A stretch of DNA of 60,001 nt from MGBC131033 sp910585655. GTDB lineage: Bacteria > Bacillota > Clostridia > Lachnospirales > Lachnospiraceae. Positions within the stretch are counted from its first letter, which is position 1, and the number at the start of each line of letters is the position of its first letter. Shown piece after piece: positions 17,145-24,873 of this stretch. The stretch is taken from assembly GCA_949502025.1 (NCBI GenBank), contig CATBCG010000031.1:1-60001 (forward strand), written 5' to 3'. A program made the translations under genes and the position numbers. The notes beneath the pieces were generated by a model. The model saw only the letters and a list, made by a program, of their open reading frames with translations, did no database searches and was not told where the DNA came from.

Positions 17145-18165
17145 ACTGCGCCAGCCGGGTGCTGACTTCTCCGGAAGAAAGCGCCTCTGTCGTACCGTCG
17201 GGATAGGTGACGACAAGACGGAGCTGTTCGTCGATGTAGTCTGCATGAGCCAGGCGAGGGTTGGATTGATGACTTCCGTCCGGCAGTACGCCGCCTAGCA
17301 CATAGATATCTTTTCCCAGTAGGAAAGAGCGTTTTCGATATTCATTTAAAAAGGAGGTTTCAGGAAGCCGTTCATAATACATCATAAAATAATTTAAGAC
17401 TGCGGCAGCCAGGGCGGGGCGGATACCTCGTGGAGCCGGTGAGGCTCCATAGAGAGAGCCGGCGACATGCCGGATTTCCTCCGGGAAGCCGCCTGCCGGA
17501 TCGGTCAGATTAATTCCAATTCCGACTACGGCATATTCCAGGGTGCCGCTTTCAAAATCGGCGGCGGCTTCGGTTAAAATGCCGCATACCTTTTTTTCAT
17601 GAAAATAAACATCGTTTACCCATTTGATCACCGCCGGGTCAGCTTCGGGCGTCAGAAGATCGTCGATAGCCTGTGCTACTGCTACCGCTGCCACCGTGGT
17701 CAGAAGTGTGGAATGCGCCAGCGTAAGCTCCGGACGCAGCAGGAAGCTCATATAAAGTCCGCTGCCCTGCGGGGAATAAAAGCTACGTCCCATTCGTCCT
17801 TTTCCGGCGCTTTGCTGTATAGCAATTAACACTTTGCCTCCTGGTGTTCCAAGATGAGCCTCTTCCTTTAAGAGCGTATTGGTAGAGGTGACTTCCGGGC
17901 GGATCTCCACCTGCAGCCCGGCGGCAGCGGCGGCTCCGGTCAGGCGTGTGGTAACGCTGCTAGGAGAGAAGATATCACTGTCTGCTGCCAGGAGATACCC
18001 CCGGTTTGTTCCGGCAGTAATCGGGCAGCCCTCTTCTTTGAGCGCTTGAATGCCCTTCCAGACGGCGCTTCTGGTGATATGCAGTTCCTTTGCAATCCGT
18101 TCCCCGGAAATGCTTTCTCCCTGATGGGCTTCTAAAATGGCTAAAATATCTTGTTTGGTATTCAT
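17143..18165 (-). CDS. birA: Bifunctional biotin-protein ligase / biotin operon repressor BirA
   Basis: The 340-residue protein has an N-terminal winged helix (about residues 1-65, SGERIAKELHITRSAVWKGI), a catalytic ligase core with the biotinyl-AMP loop QQSAGKGRMGRSFYSPQGSG, the KWVNDVYFHEKKVCGIL segment and the GIGINLTDP region, and a small C-terminal SH3-like domain. It attaches biotin to carboxylase subunits and, in this two-domain form, represses biotin genes. Operators are present upstream of its own gene and of bioY, so it should regulate itself. AAAGGAG precedes the ATG. Confidence 0.93.
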   Translation of the reverse strand: MNTKQDILAILEAHQGESISGERIAKELHITRSAVWKGIQALKEEGCPITAGTNRGYLLAADSDIFSPSSVTTRLTGAAAAAGLQVEIRPEVTSTNTLLKEEAHLGTPGGKVLIAIQQSAGKGRMGRSFYSPQGSGLYMSFLLRPELTLAHSTLLTTVAAVAVAQAIDDLLTPEADPAVIKWVNDVYFHEKKVCGILTEAAADFESGTLEYAVVGIGINLTDPAGGFPEEIRHVAGSLYGASPAPRGIRPALAAAVLNYFMMYYERLPETSFLNEYRKRSFLLGKDIYVLGGVLPDGSHQSNPRLAHADYIDEQLRLVVTYPDGTTEALSSGEVSTRLAQ

Positions 18166-18225
18166 ATGAAGGAAACTCCTTTCCTGTGGGCAGGTTATTT
18201 TCTATGCGTGCCATAAATCAAAATT

Positions 18226-18279
18226 ATAATAGGATAAACAGAACTAAATGTCAACCAAGGTATAAAATAAAGTTGACAT
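18226..18279 (-). promoter_or_regulatory. birA promoter with BirA-type operator
   Basis: On the minus strand TTGACA (18249-18254) and TATTAT (18226-18231) are 17 bases apart. The -35 lies in the palindrome ATGTCAACC-N14-AGTTGACAT (18248-18279), nearly the same as the bioY operator. This predicts autoregulation. Confidence 0.78.
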
Positions 18280-18281
18280 AT

Positions 18282-18328
18282 CCCTCCGGGGGATGCACAC
18301 TTCGCGCGAATTCCACTTGGTAGAATTC
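18282..18328. repeat. Short copy (C) of the dispersed intergenic element
   Basis: CCCTCCGGGGGATGCACAC, TTCGCGCGAA and a GAATTCCAC-TTGG-TAGAATTC hairpin repeat the two ends of the elements at 54975 and 56213, but the roughly 50-base middle part is missing. T residues follow, so the hairpin could also terminate transcription. Confidence 0.6.
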
Positions 18329-18451
18329 TTTTTTGAGTGATAGAAAAATTTATCTTAATTTGGTAGTAAAAATGTTGATTTATCCGTTAATATAAGTGAA
18401 GGGGAAATTTTTGCAGCACAGTGATACAGGATACAAAGGGGAGGGGCAGGG

Positions 18452-19048
18452 ATGATAGTAGCTTGTCTGGCAATAGTAAAGTCGCCAAAGGAAAAAAAGA
18501 CATTAGAGGAAATCTACCTGCGGGAAGGAGAGGACCTGCTGCGTTATGCCAAAGTCAAGCTGCAGGATGAGACTTTGGCGGAGGATATGGTGGCAGACAG
18601 CTTTTTAAAACTGGCGCAGAATCTGCATCGTTACCAGCATTTGGAGGAACAGGAAATGCATCGGCTAATGGTAAGAATTTTACAGAACCAGATCATCGAC
18701 TGGCAGCGAAAGGAAGGACGGGAGATTGCCTGTCTGGATGGAACGGTGGCACCCCCTTTTGACTGGACAACCAGAGCGCAGGAAGTTTATGAAAAGAAGG
18801 GCGGGCTGGAGGAACATTGCCTTCAGCGGGAAGCAGTGATGCAGTTGATGAAGTATATCAAGGAACTCCCAGAGCAAAGCCAACGGATTTTTTTACTGTG
18901 TCATTATGCGGGATGGAAGCCTCGGGAGATTGCAAGGAAGCTGGGATTGCCGATTCGGACGGTCAATCAACAGCTTTACCGGACGAAATTAAAGTTAAGA
19001 GAAAGGATGGAGCAGAGTGGGTACAAAACAGGAGAAGGCTATTTATGA
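18452..19048 (+). CDS. ECF-type RNA polymerase sigma factor
   Basis: The 198-residue protein has sigma region 2 (LLRYAKVKLQDETLAEDMVADSFLKL) and a C-terminal region 4 helix-turn-helix (LPEQSQRIFLLCHYAGWKPREIARKLGLP). It would direct RNA polymerase to a small regulon. The next gene overlaps its end by 32 bases and encodes a membrane protein of the anti-sigma type, a typical pairing. GGGAGGGG precedes the ATG; a later in-frame start is possible because the first ten residues are atypical. The secreted NlpC/P60 gene downstream is a possible target. Confidence 0.87.
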   Translation: MIVACLAIVKSPKEKKTLEEIYLREGEDLLRYAKVKLQDETLAEDMVADSFLKLAQNLHRYQHLEEQEMHRLMVRILQNQIIDWQRKEGREIACLDGTVAPPFDWTTRAQEVYEKKGGLEEHCLQREAVMQLMKYIKELPEQSQRIFLLCHYAGWKPREIARKLGLPIRTVNQQLYRTKLKLRERMEQSGYKTGEGYL

Positions 19049-19739
19049 TAGCCTCGCGGAACTTTATGCGGAACTGGAATGGGAGTGGACGCTATCACAG
19101 GCTCCGCCAGGCTCGGTTTCTAAGTCAGAACGATTTCAGAAGCGAATGGGGGAGTTGTTTCGCTGGAGCCAGAGGAAGGAAACCATGAGGGCGACAGGGC
19201 AGAAAGTCGCCGGTGTCCTTTTCGCAATTGCAGTTGGCGCAGGGGTGATATTGCTGACAAACGAGGAAGTACGGGCAGAGGTGATCCGCTTTTTCCGGAA
19301 AGACTATGGGACACATACGGTGTATCAATTTAACGAACAAATAAAATGGGATGGAGAGTTTGAGCTGTACGAGCCGACATGGGTACCAGAAGGGTTTGTG
19401 GAGGCGTACCGGGTGGAGGATTTGTTGATGGGAATGTCAATTCGTTATGATAACATAGAGGGAGAGGAATTACGAGAGCTTTATTTTGGGTGTAGTAATA
19501 TGCGTTATACAGGGGTGTCATTGAATACAGAAAATACAAAATATCAGAAAGTTATGTATCAGGAGGAGTGGGCAGAATTTTATGAGTCACAGGATGAGGA
19601 GTTTTTAAGCAGCTTTGTATGGCAGAATCAGAATGGATGTTGTTTTACTTTAAGTGGGAAATTTACTCTGGAAGAGTTTATGAAGATAGCGGATAGTATG
19701 GAAAGAACAGAAAAAATAAAAGAAGAAAATAAAAATTAA
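19017..19739 (+). CDS. Membrane-anchored anti-sigma-like protein with DUF4367-type domain
   Basis: The 240-residue product has a cytosolic N-terminal part (1-57), one transmembrane helix at about 62-80 (VAGVLFAIAVGAGVILL) and an extracellular domain with YEPTWVPEGF, a motif typical of DUF4367 domains. It begins at a GTG inside the sigma gene (32-base overlap) with a GAAAGGA ribosome site, implying translational coupling. By position and topology it should hold the ECF sigma factor at the membrane until a signal releases it (inference). The extracellular part carries two adjacent cysteines near residue 203. Confidence 0.8.
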   Translation: MGTKQEKAIYDSLAELYAELEWEWTLSQAPPGSVSKSERFQKRMGELFRWSQRKETMRATGQKVAGVLFAIAVGAGVILLTNEEVRAEVIRFFRKDYGTHTVYQFNEQIKWDGEFELYEPTWVPEGFVEAYRVEDLLMGMSIRYDNIEGEELRELYFGCSNMRYTGVSLNTENTKYQKVMYQEEWAEFYESQDEEFLSSFVWQNQNGCCFTLSGKFTLEEFMKIADSMERTEKIKEENKN

Positions 19740-19907
19740 AAAATGATGTAGTAAAAATTTCTGCTCATACGTTTATTATAGTAGAAGGGTAAATATAATA
19801 TCCCATCTAGGAATCTTATAGGCAAAGAGGATATTATAGATGGGACAGTATGGGGTGCCTGTAGGATTCCGAGGGGGACAAACTTATTTAGCAAGGAGGG
19901 CAAAGCT

Positions 19908-21569
19908 ATGAAACGGTTTTTAATAATGTGTATGATGATAATATTTTCATTTGGAATGTTTTCTATTTCAGCATTTGCAGAAGAGCAGGTAAAGAAGGAA
20001 GAATATTCCTATACATCTGACGGGTATGGAGATGCGAAAAAGCTTGTGGAGATTCCTTATGGGGATAGTGAGGAAAGCTTAGGGCATCAAGGTGGATATG
20101 GAGAGAAAATTTCTCCAAAAAGCTTTTTAATTGAGAAAAATGGAAATATTTATGTATTAGATACTATAAATAAGGCAATTAAGAAATATTTGTCGGACGG
20201 AACCTATGATAAGATGATTCTATTACCGGAGAATATTTATGGCTTAGATATAGAGAAGGTAGGAGATTTTTTATTTGTATATGCCGATAATCATAAGTTG
20301 TATATGATAAATGAGAATATGCCAGAAACATATTGGACAGTCATGAATGTTTCTTCTTGGGATATGGCTGGACTTTATGTGTCAGATGGAGATTTATATA
20401 TTCGTTCTTATGAAGGAGCAGATAAAAAACTTCAACTTGCTATGGAAAATAGTAGAAACGAAAGGCTAATGGCGAAGGAGTCTGCTCCTGTGTGTATCAG
20501 TAATGAAAATACGATTGTTTTATGGCAAAAGGAAGAAAATGCGATAAACGGTTTTTCTAATGAAAAAGACACGGAAACATTGAGTCTTACTTGCCGTCTT
20601 GATCCATTAGGTGCTTTTTATGTGGGAAAGATGGGAAATGTGGAGTATGTTGTGACAAATGAAACTAATTGGAGCTACGCAGAAACGAGAGTAACTAAAT
20701 TTGTTGATGGCGAAAGGACGGAATCTGCGCTTGTTATATCAGGAAAAGAGTATGCTTTTGGATCTCCTTTTAAGAAAATATACATTCAAAATGATGCTGT
20801 ATATCAGATGGTACCAGTAGAAAATGGAATCGAGTTCTATCAGATTCCATGGAATTCTTTGATACAAACGCGATTTTCAGAAGAAATGATAGAAGAGTTC
20901 AAAGAGGAGGAGCGTATAGAAAAAGATTTAGAGGAAGAACAAAGTATTGCAGAAAAGGCATCCGTTAATGTATCCAGAACAGAAGCAATGGATCGGGCAT
21001 ATGCTATGTGCGGGAAAGGATGGTATTATAATGCTGCTACTATGCACACGCCGACAACATCTACTACAAAATCACCAGAACAACTTGGAAGCACTTCAAA
21101 GACAATAGGGGGAATTCCTTATTGCTGGGGTGGAATGAACGGATTAGATACAGCTACTTATTCAGGAAGCCGAGCTTCTTATATGCAGAATTTTGATGAT
21201 GCTTTAACAAGTGGAAAAACTGCGGGAAACATTCATTCGGAAGGGCATTATTGGATTGGAAGCACTTTTGGAATTGATTGTTCAGGTTTAATTGCTGCGG
21301 CTTTTAAAATACCAGAAAAAGTCGGAACAGGTAGTTTAGGAACTTATTTTACTTTGTCAGACTGGAGATATGTAAAGGCTGGTGATGTGGCAATTTCTAC
21401 TTCGGAAGGACATACCTTTATGATAAAATATATTTATCCAAAGGACACAAGAGGTAACTATAAAATGAGTACTTATGAAAGTACTACTGACGGTTCTACA
21501 CAATGTGCAAAGGTTCATGAAAGAAAAAGTGAAACTGTAATTAACACTTATAAATTATACACATATTGA
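19908..21569 (+). CDS. Secreted NlpC/P60-type peptidase with N-terminal propeller-like domain
   Basis: The 553-residue protein starts with a clear signal peptide (MKRFLIMCMMIIFSF, cleavage after SAFA). Residues about 45-330 contain repeated strand-rich segments such as GNIYVLDTINKAIKKY that look like a propeller. The C-terminal 190 residues form an NlpC/P60-like domain with the nucleophile C458 in GIDCSGLIAAAF and a histidine in EGHTFMIKY. Such domains cut peptidoglycan stem peptides. The gene is notably AT-rich compared with its flanks, suggesting recent acquisition. GCAAGGAGG precedes the ATG. It follows the sigma/anti-sigma pair after 168 bases with no terminator seen. Confidence 0.82.
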   Translation: MKRFLIMCMMIIFSFGMFSISAFAEEQVKKEEYSYTSDGYGDAKKLVEIPYGDSEESLGHQGGYGEKISPKSFLIEKNGNIYVLDTINKAIKKYLSDGTYDKMILLPENIYGLDIEKVGDFLFVYADNHKLYMINENMPETYWTVMNVSSWDMAGLYVSDGDLYIRSYEGADKKLQLAMENSRNERLMAKESAPVCISNENTIVLWQKEENAINGFSNEKDTETLSLTCRLDPLGAFYVGKMGNVEYVVTNETNWSYAETRVTKFVDGERTESALVISGKEYAFGSPFKKIYIQNDAVYQMVPVENGIEFYQIPWNSLIQTRFSEEMIEEFKEEERIEKDLEEEQSIAEKASVNVSRTEAMDRAYAMCGKGWYYNAATMHTPTTSTTKSPEQLGSTSKTIGGIPYCWGGMNGLDTATYSGSRASYMQNFDDALTSGKTAGNIHSEGHYWIGSTFGIDCSGLIAAAFKIPEKVGTGSLGTYFTLSDWRYVKAGDVAISTSEGHTFMIKYIYPKDTRGNYKMSTYESTTDGSTQCAKVHERKSETVINTYKLYTY

Positions 21570-21587
21570 TAACAGGAAGAGGTAATC

Positions 21588-21650
21588 ATGAAAAAAACAG
21601 CAATGGAAGTATATAGTGTTATGAGAGGAACTGCAAACTTAGCATGGTAA
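21588..21650 (+). CDS. 20-residue open frame after the NlpC/P60 gene
   Basis: MKKTAMEVYSVMRGTANLAW is encoded 18 bases after the previous stop codon with GGAAGAGG in front. It may be a genuine small peptide, or the surviving first codons of a gene whose tail is the debris at 21742-21996. A terminator hairpin follows closely, which favours a transcript ending here. No family is recognised. Confidence 0.35.
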   Translation: MKKTAMEVYSVMRGTANLAW

Positions 21651-21668
21651 TTTGAAAAAATAAACTAG

Positions 21669-21712
21669 AAATCAGAGACAGTCAGGTAGGATGGATTGTC
21701 TCTGATTTTGCT
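21669..21712 (+). terminator. Terminator after the NlpC/P60 region
   Basis: AAATCAGAGACA pairs with TGTCTCTGATTT (12 bp) around a 16-base loop and is followed by a T-rich tail. Confidence 0.6.
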
Positions 21713-21741
21713 ATCTTTTAGAGGAGTTTGTATGGATATGA

Positions 21742-21996
21742 CCTGGAGCAAAAGGAAGTCAAATTGGAAATACACAATATACATTAGAGATCGAGCAGGA
21801 TATTGTATTCTGGTCAGATCAGAGTAATCTGTTTTTATATGATTTGGAAAAGGGAGAAGCAATTAGTTTACAGGAAAGCTTGCAGGAGGAAGGGAATAAT
21901 TTTTCTGTCATGCGTCATACAGAAGGAAAGTTTTATACAATAGTGACGAATTTTGGCGCAGGAAAAATAACGCTGGTAGAGTATACGATTCCATAA
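21742..21996 (+). pseudogene. C-terminal remnant of a propeller-type secreted protein
   Basis: An open stretch with no start codon (a TGA lies immediately upstream at 21739-21741) encodes protein-like sequence: IEQDIVFWSDQSNLFLYDLE and then a strand-rich end YTIVTNFGAGKITLVEYTIP before TAA. The style (alternating strands with D and E turns) resembles the N-terminal half of the 19908 protein. It is probably the tail of a decayed paralogue. It ends 5 bases from the convergent pstB stop. Confidence 0.55.
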
Positions 21997-22001
21997 AAAC
22001 C

Positions 22002-22757
22002 TTACCGGACACCTTGAAGATACTCCCATGTCCGTTTATCTCGTGGTCTGGAAAATAATTGTCGTGTTTCTCCGGCTTCGATTAAATTCCCCTGAAGAAA
22101 AAAAGCGGTTTGATCGGCAACCCGCAGCGTCTGAGGCATGTTGTGGGTAACAAGGACAATCGTATACTGCTTTTTCAAACGAAAAATAAGTTCCTCGACT
22201 TTGGCAGTAGAAATCGGATCAAGTGCGCTGGTAGGTTCGTCCATCAGAAGCACTTCTGGTTCCACTGCCAAAGCGCGTGCGATACAAAGCCGCTGCTGCT
22301 GCCCTCCGGATAGGCTAAGGGCAGATTTTTTTAAATCCGATCCCAGTTCTTCCCAGATAGCGGCGGCTTGCAAGGAGTGTTCGACAATACGGTTAAGCTT
22401 TGCTTTGGAACGAATACCATGTGTCCTAGGACCAAAGGCAATATTGTCATAGATGCTCATAGGGAAGGGATTGGGCTTTTGGAATACCATACCGACGCGT
22501 TTGCGTAGCAGATTGACTTCTATATCGTTATAAATGTCAATTCCATCTAACAGAATGCTTCCGCTGATTTGGCAGTCCTCGTTTAAATCGTTCATACGGT
22601 TAAGACTTTTTAAAAAGGTTGATTTTCCACAGCCGGAGGGACCGATTAGGGCAGTTACTTGATGCTCCGGGATAGAGAGGCTGATAGAGGAAAGAGCATG
22701 AAAGTTTCCATAAAACAAATTCAAATCATGGACAAGGATTTTGACTGGATGATCCAT
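22002..22757 (-). CDS. pstB: Phosphate ABC transporter ATP-binding protein PstB
   Basis: The 251-residue ATPase has Walker A GPSGCGKST, the PstB-specific GMVFQKPNPFPMSIYDNIAFGPR segment, the signature LSGGQQQRLCIARAL, Walker B VLLMDEPTSALDP and the PstB-like end (TAFFLQGNLIEAGET, then DKRTWEYLQG). PstB powers high-affinity phosphate uptake with PstS, PstC and PstA. None of these is nearby, nor is phoU, so this is an orphan copy whose partners are elsewhere. The sequence is less standard than most PstB, so another anion substrate is possible. The start codon lies in an AT-rich leader without a strong ribosome site. Confidence 0.85.
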   Translation of the reverse strand: MDHPVKILVHDLNLFYGNFHALSSISLSIPEHQVTALIGPSGCGKSTFLKSLNRMNDLNEDCQISGSILLDGIDIYNDIEVNLLRKRVGMVFQKPNPFPMSIYDNIAFGPRTHGIRSKAKLNRIVEHSLQAAAIWEELGSDLKKSALSLSGGQQQRLCIARALAVEPEVLLMDEPTSALDPISTAKVEELIFRLKKQYTIVLVTHNMPQTLRVADQTAFFLQGNLIEAGETRQLFSRPRDKRTWEYLQGVR

Positions 22758-22953
22758 GAAAGCATCTCCGATTGGGTTTTATAAAAAAGTATATGTAAGT
22801 TTGGCAGATTTTAGAGTAACAAAATGGGTTTTGTTTTTGGTTGAGATTTTTGAGGATTTATGATAAGATAAGCTTGGCAATAGTTACTCACAACATACAT
22901 GTTTGCATATTTGCCATAAAAAGGACAGGAAAAAGAAGGAGAGGAAAAAAGGA

Positions 22954-23172
22954 ATGGACATTAAGGAACAGATTAAAAAGATGGTAGAAAAAATCACATC
23001 AGATAAGGAAGTGCAGGAGCAGTTCCAGAAAGAGCCGGTGAAAGCGTTAGAAAGCGTATTGGGCGTGGATTTGCCGGATGAAATGATCGAACAGGTAATA
23101 CAGGGCGTAAAGGCGAAGCTGACAGCAGATAAGCTTTCTGATGCGGCGAGCGCGATTAAAAAGCTGTTCTAA
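22954..23172 (+). CDS. Small helical hypothetical protein, 72 residues
   Basis: The start at 22954 follows GGAGAGGAAAAAAGG; an in-frame extension from 22903 is very basic and unlikely. The product is predicted to be almost all helix: MDIKEQIKKMVEKITSDKEV, then a middle LGVDLPDEMIEQVIQGVKAK and a KKLF end. Similar short proteins with a GVDLPD core are, as far as I recall, widespread in Lachnospiraceae without an assigned role. A terminator follows directly, so it is a monocistronic unit. Confidence 0.75.
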   Translation: MDIKEQIKKMVEKITSDKEVQEQFQKEPVKALESVLGVDLPDEMIEQVIQGVKAKLTADKLSDAASAIKKLF

Positions 23173-23186
23173 AGCAGGAGAGATAA

Positions 23187-23228
23187 AAAACCGCTTTTCC
23201 AATACCTGGGACGGCGGTTTTACGTTTT
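23187..23228 (+). terminator. Terminator after the 72-residue protein gene
   Basis: AAAACCGC pairs with GCGGTTTT around a 19-base loop, and TACGTTTTT follows. Confidence 0.6.
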
Positions 23229-23285
23229 TATATACGAAATTCTATAAGGATATTAAAAAATAAAAAAGGAAAAGGGAAAGAAAAG

Positions 23286-23945
23286 ATGAAACAAAAACTA
23301 TTATTTTTATTTAGTTTGCTTTTGCTGGCAACGGGCTTATTGGCAGGCTGTATGGTAAACCTGAACACGCCGGAAGGAGGCGTGCCACAGACAAACAAAG
23401 AGCAGATAAAAGACGGTGAAGAGAAAGAGGATAAGAAAGAGCCGGAAGATACGGAAAACCTATCAGATACAGAAGAACAACAAGATATAGAAAGTCAACA
23501 AGACATAGAGAATCAGCAAGATACGGAGAACCAGCAGGAAGTAGAGATAGAGAACAAGGAAGAGGAGGAAGACGAACCGCTTTCTGATTCCGATATTTTA
23601 GAAACCGGTGAGTATACTTCAAAAGAGGAAGTAGCAGAGTATTTGTATTTGTTTGGTCATCTTCCAGATAATTTTATTACCAAAAAGGAAGCGAAAGCGC
23701 TTGGCTGGGTGAGTAAGGAAGGAAATTTGGGAGAGGTCGCACCGGGGAAAAGCATCGGCGGGGATTATTTTGGGAATTATGAGGGAAACTTGCCGGAGAA
23801 AAAAGGACGCAGCTATTATGAATGTGATATCGACAGCGACGGCGGTTATCGGGGGAGCAAGCGGATTGTATTTTCAGACGATGGATTGATTTATTATACA
23901 GAAGACCACTATGAGACGTTTGACCTATTGTATGGGGAGGAATAA
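23286..23945 (+). CDS. Barnase-family guanyl-specific ribonuclease, surface lipoprotein
   Basis: The 219-residue protein has a lipoprotein signal (LLAGC, cysteine at about residue 22), an acidic Q/E/D linker with repeats of the type QQDIESQQDIENQQDTENQQ, and a C-terminal barnase domain (about residues 107-216). The domain keeps LPDNFITKKEAKALGW, K133, E179, R193 and H208. Their spacings of 46, 14 and 15 equal those between K27, E73, R87 and H102 of barnase, so the catalytic site looks complete. It should cut RNA at guanosine, outside the cell or in a neighbour. The next gene, 6 bases on, begins with a barstar domain, the expected inhibitor. Tethering a barnase through a long acidic linker to a lipid anchor is unusual. 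Confidence 0.9.
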   Translation: MKQKLLFLFSLLLLATGLLAGCMVNLNTPEGGVPQTNKEQIKDGEEKEDKKEPEDTENLSDTEEQQDIESQQDIENQQDTENQQEVEIENKEEEEDEPLSDSDILETGEYTSKEEVAEYLYLFGHLPDNFITKKEAKALGWVSKEGNLGEVAPGKSIGGDYFGNYEGNLPEKKGRSYYECDIDSDGGYRGSKRIVFSDDGLIYYTEDHYETFDLLYGEE

Positions 23946-23951
23946 CTGGGG

Positions 23952-24818
23952 ATGAAAGTATGGTTGGATGCACGCCGGATGGAGGAGCGAGGAGAGGCTC
24001 ATGCTTATTTAAGGGAGCGTTTGGATTTGCCGGATTATTATGGGAGGAATCTGGATGCGCTGTATGACTGTCTGACGGAGATGTCCGGCGTGGAATTGGC
24101 GTTGCTCTATGCAGAGGAAGTACAGGGCTACTATCCGAAGATCGAGCATGTACTGTTGGAGGCAGCCAAAGAAAATAGGGGACTGCTGGTGTGGAGAGAA
24201 GAAAAGGGAGCTGTATTTCCGGCAAGGAACCTGCAGATTCGGGTTGCCAGAGAGGAGGATGCCGAACAGCTTTTGGCAATTTATGCGCCGTATGTGGAAG
24301 AGACTGCGATTACCTTTGAATATGATGTGCCGTCGCTTACAGAATTCCAGGAACGGATTCGGGAGACTTTAAAAAAATATCCGTATCTGGTAGCGGAGCG
24401 GGAGGGAGAAATCGTTGGTTATGTCTATGCGGGTTCTTTTCATAAACGAGCTGCTTATGACTGGTCGGTAGAAACGAGTATTTATGTCCGAAAGGGACAG
24501 GGAGGACAGGGAATTGGCAAAAGCTTATATGAAGCTTTAGAGCTGGCGTTGTTTTTACAGCATGTGTTAAATCTCAACGCCTGTATTGCCTGTGCAGAGA
24601 AAGAGGACGAATATTTGACCAGGGACAGCCTGTGCTTCCACCAGAATTTAGGCTATCGCCTGGCAGGAAAATTTCAAGCCTGTGGTTACAAATTTGGTCG
24701 ATGGTATGGTGTGGTGTGGATGGAAAAGCATATCGGAGTTCATAACGGAGAACCGCCTGCCGTTCGCTGGTTTAAAGAGGTGCGGGAGGAACTGGCAGAA
24801 CGGTTCGGAATCCGGTAG
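23952..24818 (+). CDS. Barstar (ribonuclease inhibitor) fused to a GNAT acetyltransferase
   Basis: Residues 1-85 are a barstar domain. LPDYYGRNLDALYDCLTEM places Y29, D35 and D39 at the same numbers as the barnase-contact residues of classical barstar. After a short linker, residues about 95-260 form a GNAT domain close to phosphinothricin-type acetyltransferases: IRVAREEDAEQLLAIYAPYV, ETAITFEYD, and the acetyl-CoA loop GQGGQGIGKSLYEALE. The protein is cytosolic and would protect the cell from the ribonuclease encoded 6 bases upstream. The acetyltransferase may act on a separate toxic amine. The two domains are in one uninterrupted frame, so this is a real fusion and not two overlapping genes. 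GGGGAGG precedes the start. Confidence 0.88.
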   Translation: MKVWLDARRMEERGEAHAYLRERLDLPDYYGRNLDALYDCLTEMSGVELALLYAEEVQGYYPKIEHVLLEAAKENRGLLVWREEKGAVFPARNLQIRVAREEDAEQLLAIYAPYVEETAITFEYDVPSLTEFQERIRETLKKYPYLVAEREGEIVGYVYAGSFHKRAAYDWSVETSIYVRKGQGGQGIGKSLYEALELALFLQHVLNLNACIACAEKEDEYLTRDSLCFHQNLGYRLAGKFQACGYKFGRWYGVVWMEKHIGVHNGEPPAVRWFKEVREELAERFGIR

Positions 24819-24873
24819 AGAGATGGAACCTGTAGTTTCGGCTCCGGGAAAACAGCTAAAGGAGAAAAGACGA

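Noticed and set aside
22903..22953. Longer N-terminus for the 72-residue helical protein
   Set aside because: The extension is a very basic run without a ribosome site, while a purine-rich site precedes the ATG at 22954.
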